A DNA stretch of 64,000 nt, taken from Hymenobacter negativus (lineage in GTDB: Bacteria > Bacteroidota > Bacteroidia > Cytophagales > Hymenobacteraceae). The stretch spans positions 248,001 to 312,000 of the forward strand of contig NZ_JAGETZ010000004.1 in assembly GCF_017571495.1 (NCBI RefSeq), in the 5' to 3' direction. Positions within the stretch are counted from its first letter, which is position 1. Every line of letters begins with the position of its first letter. The notes below the pieces were generated by a model. It was given only the letters and a program-made list of their open reading frames with translations, searched no databases and was not told where the DNA came from. Below are positions 37,168-45,046 of the stretch, one piece after another. The position numbers and the translations under genes are program-made.

Positions 37168-37360
37168 TTGATGCGTTTTGGGCCTGGGCGTTGCCTCATA
37201 CACCACCTTGTCGCCCACCATCGTCAGCTCGCTGACGGTATCTGGTAAGGCGGGTAGCGGCACCGTAAAAATATCCTACGAGAGCACGGCCAAATCAGCG
37301 AGTTTGCCGATGGTCAGGATGCCTTTTTGCTACTCCTGAAACTCGGCGTAGGTGCTCTAA
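37168..37360 (-). pseudogene. Fragment of an amidohydrolase (C-terminus), with in-frame stops
   Basis: The minus strand reads STYAEFQE, stop, QKGILTIGKLADLAVLS, stop, DIFTVPLPALPDTVSELTMV then GDKVVYEA. GKLADLAVLS and GDKVVYEA are typical of the C-terminus of YtcJ/imidazolonepropionase-type amidohydrolases. Two in-frame TAG codons and the missing catalytic barrel show it is dead. The stretch from 37361 to 37668 shows no further gene. Confidence 0.7.
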
Positions 37361-37668
37361 CAGATGCTTTGGAAACAGCTTCCTAGACAGCAGCAGGCCG
37401 CAACAGTAGCAACCGACAATGAACAGCAGGTGCTTTATGACAGGATGCTTATCGGCTAAAAATAAGCTCTGACAAGAATGACAGGAGGCCTGCATTCTTA
37501 TTGAAATTATTTCTTTTTAGTCCAATGCTTGCATGCTTAAAGTCATCCAGCCCCTAATACTGAACAGGTCAAAGTATAACCCTCACCCGCACCCTTGATA
37601 AGACCGGTGCCAGCACTTATCACGACTGAACTAAGTCGAAGCATGACGGTCCACAGCGGCTTCGCCTT

Positions 37669-40080
37669 TTACTCCGGCTTGCTGACAAACGTCTGCTTCA
37701 CCCGGATATCCGTTGAAGAGCTGCCGACCAGTACTTCAAACTCGCCGGGCTCGACTACCCAGTTCATGGTGCGGTCAAGCAGGGCCAAATCGTCGGGGCG
37801 CAGGGTGAAATGGATGGTTTTCTTCTCGCCGGGCGCCAGGCTCACGCGCTCGAAGCCGCGCAGCTGGCTGTCGTAGGTGATGACGGTGCTGAGCTTGTCG
37901 CGCAGGTACAGCTGCACTACTTCATCGCCCTTTACCGGGCCGGTGTTGGCCACGTCCACCGCAATTTCAATGGGTGCTTTGGGTGCAGCTTCGCGGGGGA
38001 TTATCTGCAGGTTGGAATAAGCGAAGGTGGTGTAGCTCAACCCAAAGCCAAAGGGATATAGGGGGCCGTTGGTAGCGGTTTTGCCGCCGCCGTTTGGGTC
38101 GCCGGCAATGGGCTGGTCGGCCTGAGACGAGGGTTTGAAGGGGAAGTTGAACTCAATCTGACCCACGCTTTTCGGGAAAGTCATGGTGAGCTTGCCGCCG
38201 GGATTGTAGTCGCCAAACAGCGTTTCGGCAATAGCCCGGCCGCCCAGCGGACTCGGAAACCACGCTTCCAGCACGGCAGGCACGTTGCGGGCCGCCCAGT
38301 TAAGGGTCAGCGGCTGGCCGTTGATGAGCACCAGCACCACCGGCTTGCCCGTAGCGTAGAGCGCTTCCAGTAATTGCTGCTGGCGACCCGGCAAATCCAG
38401 GGAAGTGCGCGAGAGGCTTTCGCCCACGCTTTTGTCGTCCTCGCCCAGCACGGCTACTACCACGTCGGCCTCTTTGGCTTTCGCAACGGCCTCGGCGATG
38501 CCCTGCGCTTCGGTCGGGCTCAGGGGCGTGGGAACCAGCTCGGTATCGGGCCAGCCGGGTGATGTCACGTCGCAACCAAGCGCATAGTTTACCTGCGTAT
38601 TCGGTCCCAAGTAGGCTTGCACGCCACGCAATACCGTGGTGACGGGCAGGTTCGACGGCCCATACCGGCTGAGGGCGTAGTTCTCGGAATTGGCCATCGG
38701 CCCGGTCACCAGAATATTTTTCAGAGCGTTTTTATTGAGCGGCAGCAGCTTATCGGCATTTTTCAGCAGCACCAACGACTCCCTGTTTACCTGTAGGGCG
38801 AAGGCGTCATCGGCGGCGGTGTGGACTATTTTGTCGGCCTGTTTGGGGTTGGCCACGTAGGGCTGGTCGAAGAGGCCGAGGCGGAACTTCACGCTCAGCA
38901 CCTCCCGCACGCGCTGGTCGACAGTGGCCTGGGCCAAGCGACCGGTTTTCACCAGCTCGCGCACATTGGTGATGTAGGTGGCGGGCGAGTAGAAGTTGGT
39001 CCACACATTCAGCCCCGCCTCCACCGCCTGACGCGTACCGTCCATAAAATCAGCCGCTACGTGGTGCTTTTCGGCAATGAATTCTACCGCCCGGCTATCC
39101 GATACCACGTAGCCATCGAAGCCATATTGCTGGCGCAGCAGCTCGGTGAGGAAGTAGTGGCTGCCGGTGATGGGCACCCCGTCCCAGTCGTTGTAGCTGC
39201 TCATCACGCCCAACGGATGCGCCTCCTGAATCACGCGGCGGAACGGGTAGAGGTACATCTGGTGCAGTTCGCGGGGGGCCACGTGCGGGTCGGTGCGGGT
39301 GTTGCCATCGCGCCCGCCCTTGGGCACGCTGTACACGGCAAAGTGCTTGAGTGTGGAGGCCACGCCGCGGCTCTGTACCCCCAGCGTCATCTGCTTGCCC
39401 AACTCCGCGATGAGGAACGGGTCTTCGCCATAGCATTCCACCACACGGCCCCAGCGCGGGTCGCGGGCAGGGTCCAGAATGGGTACGTATACGTTGGTGT
39501 AGCCCAGAGCTTTGGCCTCGCGGCCTACGGTTTCGCCGGCTTGGCGCACCAGCGCCTTGTTCCAGGTGCTGCCAATGCCGATGGGTGCGGGCAAGGGCGT
39601 GGCCCGGTCGTGGCACAGCCCATGAATTCCTTCGTTGGTAAAGTCGACCGGAATACCCAGCCGGGTTTCCTCTACAAACCAGTGTTGCACGTTGTTGATG
39701 CCCACCGCGTGCTGGCTGAACGGGTAGCTGTACTTGCTGACGGCTTTCGGGGTATTGCGCAAGCCGTTTAGTTCTTCGTCGATGTTGGCCAGGCCGTCCT
39801 TCCAGATTTCGTTCTTCCAGCCGGGGGTGGGCATTTCGTCCTTCAGCACCCGTCCAAAGCCGTAGAGAGTGGCCATCTGGCAGGTCTTTTCTTCCAGCGT
39901 CATTTGGGCCAGCAGGTCATCCACGCGTTTTTCCAGCGGCTGGGTCACGTCCTCGTACACATCGCGCCGGCCGTTTTTATTGAAGTCAATCCAGCCTTTG
40001 TGGTAAAGACTTTTCTGAGCCTGGGCCAACGGGGCAATGAGGCAGCCAAGGGCCAGCAGCAGAATTTTCTGGTTCATCAT
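37669..40080 (-). CDS. bglX: Secreted glycoside hydrolase family 3 beta-glucosidase-type enzyme
   Basis: 803 residues with a Sec signal (KILLLALGCLIAPLAQAQ). The GH3 (alpha/beta)8 domain (about 30-400) carries LGIPVDFTNEGIHG, NVYVPILDPARDPRWGR and KHFAVY. The nucleophile Asp is in GFDGYVVSDSRAVEF, where the common SDW is SDS. The alpha/beta sandwich (about 420-640) has VVAVLGEDDKSVGE, and a fibronectin type III-like domain ends the protein. It releases beta-linked sugars in the periplasm. The start is the first of two adjacent ATGs; a longer frame to 40140 lacks signal features. An AAACGTTT operator-like site lies upstream. Confidence 0.92.
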   Translation of the reverse strand: MMNQKILLLALGCLIAPLAQAQKSLYHKGWIDFNKNGRRDVYEDVTQPLEKRVDDLLAQMTLEEKTCQMATLYGFGRVLKDEMPTPGWKNEIWKDGLANIDEELNGLRNTPKAVSKYSYPFSQHAVGINNVQHWFVEETRLGIPVDFTNEGIHGLCHDRATPLPAPIGIGSTWNKALVRQAGETVGREAKALGYTNVYVPILDPARDPRWGRVVECYGEDPFLIAELGKQMTLGVQSRGVASTLKHFAVYSVPKGGRDGNTRTDPHVAPRELHQMYLYPFRRVIQEAHPLGVMSSYNDWDGVPITGSHYFLTELLRQQYGFDGYVVSDSRAVEFIAEKHHVAADFMDGTRQAVEAGLNVWTNFYSPATYITNVRELVKTGRLAQATVDQRVREVLSVKFRLGLFDQPYVANPKQADKIVHTAADDAFALQVNRESLVLLKNADKLLPLNKNALKNILVTGPMANSENYALSRYGPSNLPVTTVLRGVQAYLGPNTQVNYALGCDVTSPGWPDTELVPTPLSPTEAQGIAEAVAKAKEADVVVAVLGEDDKSVGESLSRTSLDLPGRQQQLLEALYATGKPVVLVLINGQPLTLNWAARNVPAVLEAWFPSPLGGRAIAETLFGDYNPGGKLTMTFPKSVGQIEFNFPFKPSSQADQPIAGDPNGGGKTATNGPLYPFGFGLSYTTFAYSNLQIIPREAAPKAPIEIAVDVANTGPVKGDEVVQLYLRDKLSTVITYDSQLRGFERVSLAPGEKKTIHFTLRPDDLALLDRTMNWVVEPGEFEVLVGSSSTDIRVKQTFVSKPE

Positions 40081-40151
40081 AAAGGCTGACGGGTGGGATA
40101 AAACGCCTGTAAACTTCCCGCCATAATGGCCCGAAACCAACGCTTATCTAC

Positions 40152-40163
40152 GCAAACGTTTAC
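40152..40163. promoter_or_regulatory. LacI-family operator-like site (AAACGTTT core)
   Basis: GCAAACGTTTAC has an 8-bp perfect palindromic core (40154-40161), the classic core of LacI/GalR-type operators. It lies about 75 bp upstream of the GH3 start codon, a plausible position for sugar-responsive repression. No LacI gene is in the window. Confidence 0.4.
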
Positions 40164-40249
40164 AAGTGTGGCCGCCGGAACCTCATCCCCAGCCCCTCTC
40201 CAAAAGGGAGGGGAGCCGATTTCGAAAGGGTCATAAAGTTCTATCAAAT

Positions 40250-40282
40250 AAAGGGCCCGTTGCAGGTTGCAACGGGCCTTTT
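40250..40282 (-). terminator. Terminator of the purine/ureide minus-strand unit
   Basis: Stem of GGCCCGTTGCA and TGCAACGGGCC around a 2-nt loop, with A/T tracts on both sides and one bulged G. It follows the DUF6986 gene stop on the minus strand. Confidence 0.75.
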
Positions 40283-40325
40283 CCTTAAACAACAGTCAGG
40301 CTCCCCTCTTTGAGGTTCTGGAAGG

Positions 40326-41765
40326 CTATTTTGCCGCTTTCGCGCGCCGCCCTTCCAAAATGCGATAGAACGAGCGGGTCTGCACCTCTTCCAGCGTGAG
40401 GCCGGTGGCGAGGATTTCCTCTTCCGAAATCGCGCCGCAGTTCAGGGCTTTGAGGAAGAAGTTGAGCAGGCCCTGGCCAGTGGCCGCATCGTCAAAAATG
40501 TCGCCGGTGAGGGTGGATATAGCAGCGCGCTCCACGAAGGTCTTCAGGCGAAAAACCGCGTCATCGTAGCTGCTGAGGAAGAAATTGTAGGTGGCAGCGT
40601 AGCGCATCGGCAGCTGTGCGGGGTTCAAATCCCACCCTTGGTAGAAGCCGTTGATGAGCGAGTGCGTGCTGTGGTGGTAGGCCTGGCGCCAGGCGTTGTG
40701 CACCGACTCGCGGTTTTCGCGCAGCTGGGCAAACGTGAGGTTGTCGCCGCGGTGCGGGCCAATGGGCATCACGTTGGTGGCCCCATCCGAGAGGAAGATG
40801 CCGGTGCCGCCGAGCGCCACTTTGGTCATGTGGTGGGCGAAGTCGTTCACGGGGTGGCCCATGGTCTGATACTTGGCCGTGATGCCGCAGCTGGCCGTGT
40901 AGTCGTAGGTACCGAAGTGGGCCGCGATGCAGCGCCCCTCGCTGGCCCGAATGATGCGCATGAGCGGGTTGCGCCCCTCCTCGTCCATGATGATTTGCGT
41001 GGCTTCCACCATCGTCTCCATTTTGAGGGTGCCGGGAGCCAAGTCATTGGCCTTTTCCAGCAGCTCAAACAGGCGCACCATCGTCGTCATCTGCTCCGGG
41101 ATGGTCACCTTGGGCAACATCACCACGAAGTTATCGGGCAGCTTGCCGCCGGTTTCGGCCAGCAGCGCAGTCAGGAAAATATCGAGCGTGCGCACGCCGC
41201 GCTGCTTGAGGTCTTCGGTGAAGGGCTTGATGCGGATGCCGATAAACGGCGAGACTGTGCCTTGCTGCATGCCCTTAGCCACTTCCTTAGCGGCGCGCAC
41301 GGCGGTTTCGTCCTCCTCCGCATCGGGCCGGTTGCCGAAGCCGTCTTCAAAATCGACGCGGAAGTCTTCCACGGCTTCGCGCTTCAACTTCGCCACAATC
41401 TTGTTGTACACCGAATAAGCCAGCCAGGCGGGCTCCTGCTTGCGGTCCTCCGGGCTCATGGCGTCCAGCTTGGCGATGAGGGCAGCCACGTCGGCTTCGA
41501 GGTGCGGCAGGTGCTCGTGGTTTTTGAACTGCAGCGCGCGGGCCAGCTCCACGAAGTTGGGTGCATAGGTGAGCAGGTTATTCAGGGCGATTTCGCCCAT
41601 TTTCACGCAGGTATCGGCCTTGAAGAGGTTGGCCCCACCGTACACGGTGTGCACAGGCTGGCGGTCGGGCCGGTCACCGGGGTAGGTGTGCTGGAACTTG
41701 ATATTGGCTACGCCGAGCTCGTCGAGCAGGGCGGTTTTGTCAGAATCCTGTAAGCTGAGTTTCAT
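40326..41765 (-). CDS. DUF6986 family protein (HpcH/HpaI-CitE aldolase-superfamily type)
   Basis: 479 residues. It is not a classical malate synthase; its motifs fit DUF6986 proteins, sometimes labelled phosphoenolpyruvate kinase without proof. Seen: HTYPGDRPDRQPVHTVYGG, REAVEDFRVDFEDGFGNRPD, NFVVMLPKVTIPEQM, AHFGTYDYTASCGITAKYQT and GFYQGWDLNPAQLPMRYAAT. The DFEDG and PKV segments and the TIM-barrel-like order suggest the PEP/pyruvate-domain aldolase superfamily, which includes malyl-CoA lyase and malate synthase. As the last gene of the ureide run it may act on glyoxylate or ureidoglycolate. That role is inference from position. Confidence 0.8.
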   Translation of the reverse strand: MKLSLQDSDKTALLDELGVANIKFQHTYPGDRPDRQPVHTVYGGANLFKADTCVKMGEIALNNLLTYAPNFVELARALQFKNHEHLPHLEADVAALIAKLDAMSPEDRKQEPAWLAYSVYNKIVAKLKREAVEDFRVDFEDGFGNRPDAEEDETAVRAAKEVAKGMQQGTVSPFIGIRIKPFTEDLKQRGVRTLDIFLTALLAETGGKLPDNFVVMLPKVTIPEQMTTMVRLFELLEKANDLAPGTLKMETMVEATQIIMDEEGRNPLMRIIRASEGRCIAAHFGTYDYTASCGITAKYQTMGHPVNDFAHHMTKVALGGTGIFLSDGATNVMPIGPHRGDNLTFAQLRENRESVHNAWRQAYHHSTHSLINGFYQGWDLNPAQLPMRYAATYNFFLSSYDDAVFRLKTFVERAAISTLTGDIFDDAATGQGLLNFFLKALNCGAISEEEILATGLTLEEVQTRSFYRILEGRRAKAAK

Positions 41766-41810
41766 GGTGGGAATTAGGTTGTCAGTTATTGGTTGTCAGG
41801 GTTGCCCCTC

Positions 41811-41842
41811 ATGCCGAGCGCAGCCGAGGCATGACGTAATCA
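41811..41842. repeat. TCATGCCGAGCG-type palindromic repeat
   Basis: CTCATGCCGAGCGCAGCCGA followed by GGCATGACG forms a short palindrome between uraH and the DUF6986 gene, reaching the uraH stop codon. Same family as 27983. Confidence 0.55.
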
Positions 41843-42178
41843 TGACCCGCGGTAGGTGGAATAGCCGAACGGATTCAGCAGCAACGGCACGTGGTAATGC
41901 GCGTTTTCGGCCACGTTAAAAACGATTTCTACGAAGGGATAAAAATTCGCCGTATTGTCCTGCGCGAAATATTCCTGGGTGTAAAATTTCATTTTATACA
42001 CACCTAATTCCAGCTGCTTTTCCTTCGGCAATAAATCAGCAATTCGGCCGTCGGAATTTGTTGCGCCGCGGGCTATTTCCTGCCAGTTATCACCAGCCTG
42101 TTGCAGCAGTGCAATGGCAACTCCAGCAGCAGGCTTGCCCTTCGTGGTGTCGAGAATATGAGTGGTAATCTGGCTCAT
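41840..42178 (-). CDS. uraH: 5-hydroxyisourate hydrolase
   Basis: 112-residue transthyretin-like enzyme that opens 5-hydroxyisourate to OHCU. Family hallmarks: THILDTTKGKPAAGVAIAL with the catalytic His near the N-terminus, HYHVPLLLNPFGYSTYRGS with the invariant C-terminal YRGS. Start and preceding stop overlap by four bases (ATGA) with uraD, so the two successive enzymes are translationally coupled. Confidence 0.97.
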   Translation of the reverse strand: MSQITTHILDTTKGKPAAGVAIALLQQAGDNWQEIARGATNSDGRIADLLPKEKQLELGVYKMKFYTQEYFAQDNTANFYPFVEIVFNVAENAHYHVPLLLNPFGYSTYRGS

Positions 42179-42684
42179 GCGGCGAGTAGTTTTTCGAGGC
42201 GTAAACGGGTGATTTTGTTCTGCTCGCCGGCAGCAATTACTATTTCATCGGTGGTGCCATTGCTCAGGCGTGCTTGCAATAGGGCCAGCATTTCTTCGGC
42301 TGTTTTGCCGGTGGCGCACACAATGAAGATGTAGCCAAACTTACGCTCGTAATCCTCATTACCCGCCGCCAGAGCCTCTAAAGTGGCTTGCGAGGCTTGC
42401 TTCACGGAGGCTTGTTCGCCCTCGGCCCAAGCGCTGGTGCTGGCGAATTTTTGGCGCAACGCTTCCACATCGCCGCCGATTTTGGGGTGGTGCGTGAAGG
42501 CTTCGCGCCAGTCGGCTTCAGTTAATTTATTCCACGCAGTGTCAGCTTCATCCATCAGCGTTGCAGCATCGGATACGGGGAAGGCGGCAAGCATATTTTT
42601 AACCCACGCCGTGGAACCGCAGCACTTTTGCAGCGCTTCGGTAAGAGCGGATTTGGGGAGGTTATTTAATTCAGCGAGGGTCAT
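42175..42684 (-). CDS. uraD: OHCU decarboxylase (2-oxo-4-hydroxy-4-carboxy-5-ureidoimidazoline decarboxylase)
   Basis: 169-residue helical enzyme giving S-allantoin. Conserved features: CCGSTAWVKNMLAAFP near the N-terminus, the HPKIGG catalytic His segment (AFTHHPKIGGDVEA), and YERKFGYIFIVCATGKTAEE. Its 5' end overlaps the upstream small membrane-protein gene by 14 bp and its 3' end overlaps uraH by 4 bp. Confidence 0.96.
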   Translation of the reverse strand: MTLAELNNLPKSALTEALQKCCGSTAWVKNMLAAFPVSDAATLMDEADTAWNKLTEADWREAFTHHPKIGGDVEALRQKFASTSAWAEGEQASVKQASQATLEALAAGNEDYERKFGYIFIVCATGKTAEEMLALLQARLSNGTTDEIVIAAGEQNKITRLRLEKLLAA

Positions 42685-42946
42685 TGATTATTCCTTTTTC
42701 ACGCAATTCCGGGTGAGCGATGGTGCGCGACATAAATTCGATAGTGCCTTTGCTGCGACGCGCTTTTTCGGCAAAGACAATTCCATTAATGCAGCCGAAT
42801 AATACTACTGTAGAAGCAAGAGCGACACCACATAAGTCTCGCCATATTAGCCAGACAATTCCGCCTCCAATTATTCCGATGATGAATGGAGAAATAAAAA
42901 TTTGCAGCCATGCCAGCGCTGATAGCAACCATTCAATAAATTTCAT
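42671..42946 (-). CDS. Small membrane protein coupled to uraD
   Basis: 91 residues with two hydrophobic segments (about 5-35 and 40-62; FIISPF-like FISPFIIGIIGGGIVWLIW and GVALASTVVLFGCINGIVFA) and a charged C-terminus (EKARRSKGTIEF). No family recognised. It overlaps uraD by 14 bp in a run of purine-degradation genes, which indicates co-translation. The frame extends to 43039, but ATG 42946 gives the natural N-terminus. Could be a transport accessory or a membrane tether for the pathway near PuuD (inference). Confidence 0.75.
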   Translation of the reverse strand: MKFIEWLLSALAWLQIFISPFIIGIIGGGIVWLIWRDLCGVALASTVVLFGCINGIVFAEKARRSKGTIEFMSRTIAHPELREKGIINDPR

Positions 42947-43040
42947 TGGATTAGAAATTACTTGTGCAGAAAGCTGCTTCGGCTGCGCGGACGCCAGATG
43001 AGCACGACATTCTATTACGCGCGGACTCGCAGAGTCCACG

Positions 43041-43787
43041 CTACTTTACCGTCGGAAACCGGTTCACGTTCTTGTAGTAGATGTACACCGACGGCTCCTG
43101 GCCCATCGCCGTGGCCCACTGCTGACAATACGGGGCCATCCAGATAGAATCGCCTTTTTTCACCGGGTACCAGCACTGGTCGAGCATGTAGATGGCCTGG
43201 CCTTCGAGGTACATCAGGCCGTGTTCCATAATGTGGGTTTCCACCATTGGCAGGTTGCCGCCCAGGCCGTAGGTGAAGATGTTGATGGCCATGTCGAAGC
43301 CCGGCTCGTTCGGCAACAATTCCTGGATACGCAGGGCTTCGTCGTTCATGTAAACCGGCGCTTTGCTGTAGTCGCGCTTGCCCCAGAAAATACCCGGCGT
43401 GGCGTGGCCCGCCAACGGCTCGTATATTTTATGAAAGGTCAGCAGCTGTGTGCCGGCTTCGGGCTGGCTGAATTCGTAGCGCTGGCCCACGGGCACATAC
43501 ACATATTCACCCGCTTTCAACGGGCGGGGTTCGCTGCCTACAGTGGCCATGCAGCTGCCCTGCACCACGTAGAAGAAAATCTGTGAAGCCTCCGTTTCGC
43601 CCTGCACTTGGCCGGCCGCAGTGAGGGTGATGAGCGTTTGGCAGAGGCGGGCGCCCATCTGCTCGTTGATGATGACGTTGGTGGTGCAGCCGGTCCAGCC
43701 GGGCACGTTGCTATTGATGTAGCCGTCGGGGGCGATAATGGCGTGGTTGCGCTTCACGACCGAGCGGGTCAGGGCAGACATTTCCAT
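43041..43787 (-). CDS. allE: (S)-ureidoglycine aminohydrolase
   Basis: 248-residue bicupin manganese enzyme that converts S-ureidoglycine to S-ureidoglycolate and ammonia. N-terminal AIIAPDGYINSNVPGWTGC is typical. The first cupin holds FFYVVQGSCMATVG and GEYVYVPVGQRYEF. The second, metal-binding cupin has ETHIMEHGLMYLEGQAIYML and KKGDSIWMAPYCQQW. It begins one base after the allantoate amidohydrolase stop, in pathway order. Confidence 0.95.
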   Translation of the reverse strand: MEMSALTRSVVKRNHAIIAPDGYINSNVPGWTGCTTNVIINEQMGARLCQTLITLTAAGQVQGETEASQIFFYVVQGSCMATVGSEPRPLKAGEYVYVPVGQRYEFSQPEAGTQLLTFHKIYEPLAGHATPGIFWGKRDYSKAPVYMNDEALRIQELLPNEPGFDMAINIFTYGLGGNLPMVETHIMEHGLMYLEGQAIYMLDQCWYPVKKGDSIWMAPYCQQWATAMGQEPSVYIYYKNVNRFPTVK

Positions 43788-43788
43788 G

Positions 43789-45042
43789 TTAGCGAGTGGG
43801 AATTTGTAAGCGGATGAGGTGTAAAAACCGGTCGGCTACTTCGAGTGCGGCGGCCATGTCGGCCAGTTCAACATTTTCTAAGGGATTATGGCTGATGCCT
43901 TTGTAGCAGCGGATGAACATCATCGTGGCGGGCGCCACGGCCGAGATGGGCACGGCGTCGTGGCCGGCACCGCTCACCAGGGCCACCACTTCATGGCCGG
44001 CATCGGCAATGGCTTCGGCCAACAGGTCATTCAGGCTCGCGGCGCAATCAACGGGCGCAGTTTGCTGAATCAGGGTCCAATCCAGGGCCACATTGCGCTG
44101 GCCGGCAATTGCTTCGGTGTAAGTTTGCAGGGCATCGTAGGCGGCTGCGAGTTGGGCCGCATCGGGGCTGCGCAGGTCGAGGCTGCACGTTACCTCACCG
44201 GGAATGACGTTGCTGGCGGCGTGGCTCAGGCTGAGCTTGCCCACAGTGGCCACCAGGCCTTGGCCGTGCGTGAGGGCAAATTGCTCAGCGATGAGCACGA
44301 ACTCCGCAGCGGCGCAGAGGGCATCCTGGCGCATGGCCATGGGCACAGTCCCGGCGTGGCCGGCCATGCCCCGAAACGTCAATTCCACCCGCATCTGGCC
44401 GGCAATGGCCGTGACCAGCGCCACCGGAATTTCCCGTTCCCAGAGCACCGGGCCCTGCTCAATGTGCATCTCAAAATACCCCAGCCAGTCATCGGCCGGA
44501 ATGGCGTCGGCGGCAATCTGGGCGGCGTCAGCTTCCATGATTTCCAGGGCGTGGGCCAGCGTAACGCCGCCGGCGTCGGGCCGCGTCAGCCAAGCGTGGT
44601 CGAAGGAGCCGGCCACTACTTTGCTGCCCAGATACGTGGTATGGAAGCGCACGCCTTCCTCGTCGCTGAAAGCAATCAGCTCGATGTGAAAGGGCAGCAC
44701 AACCTGCTTGGCAATGAGCTGCTCCAGCAAATCGAGCGCCATGAGCACGCCCAGCGGCCCGTCGAATTTGCCGGCATTCACCACCGTATCGATGTGCGAG
44801 GCCAGCACGAATGTTTTGGCGGCGGGATTGGCGCTCAGCAGGCGGGCGCGCAAGTTGCCGATGCCGTCGACCCGCGTGGCCAGCCCGGCCGCTTCGAGCC
44901 AGCTGCGCACCAGGGCCCGACCACTCAGGAAAGCCGGCGTACCGAAGGTGCGCGTCACGCCCTCCACATCTTCGCTGATAGCGGCTAACTGCTGGATGCG
45001 CTGCATTATTCGCTCCGCGCGGGTGGTGTAGTGTTGTTGCAT
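43789..45042 (-). CDS. allC: Allantoate amidohydrolase
   Basis: 417-residue M20-family dizinc enzyme hydrolysing allantoate to ureidoglycine. Metal-site motifs are LASHIDTVVNAGKFDGPLGV (His and Asp), FSDEEGVRFHTTYLGS (Glu pair), EMHIEQGPVLW and the C-terminal SGAGHDAVPIS. The lid domain includes GMAGHAGTVPMAMRQDAL. Members include N-carbamoyl amino-acid hydrolases, but the location between allantoinase and allE favours allantoate. Four bases separate it from allB. Confidence 0.93.
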   Translation of the reverse strand: MQQHYTTRAERIMQRIQQLAAISEDVEGVTRTFGTPAFLSGRALVRSWLEAAGLATRVDGIGNLRARLLSANPAAKTFVLASHIDTVVNAGKFDGPLGVLMALDLLEQLIAKQVVLPFHIELIAFSDEEGVRFHTTYLGSKVVAGSFDHAWLTRPDAGGVTLAHALEIMEADAAQIAADAIPADDWLGYFEMHIEQGPVLWEREIPVALVTAIAGQMRVELTFRGMAGHAGTVPMAMRQDALCAAAEFVLIAEQFALTHGQGLVATVGKLSLSHAASNVIPGEVTCSLDLRSPDAAQLAAAYDALQTYTEAIAGQRNVALDWTLIQQTAPVDCAASLNDLLAEAIADAGHEVVALVSGAGHDAVPISAVAPATMMFIRCYKGISHNPLENVELADMAAALEVADRFLHLIRLQIPTR

Positions 45043-45046
45043 GCAG

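Noticed and set aside
40326..41765. Calling this gene malate synthase
   Set aside because: It lacks the malate synthase A/G signature segments and matches DUF6986 motifs throughout; only a superfamily relation to malate synthase is supported.
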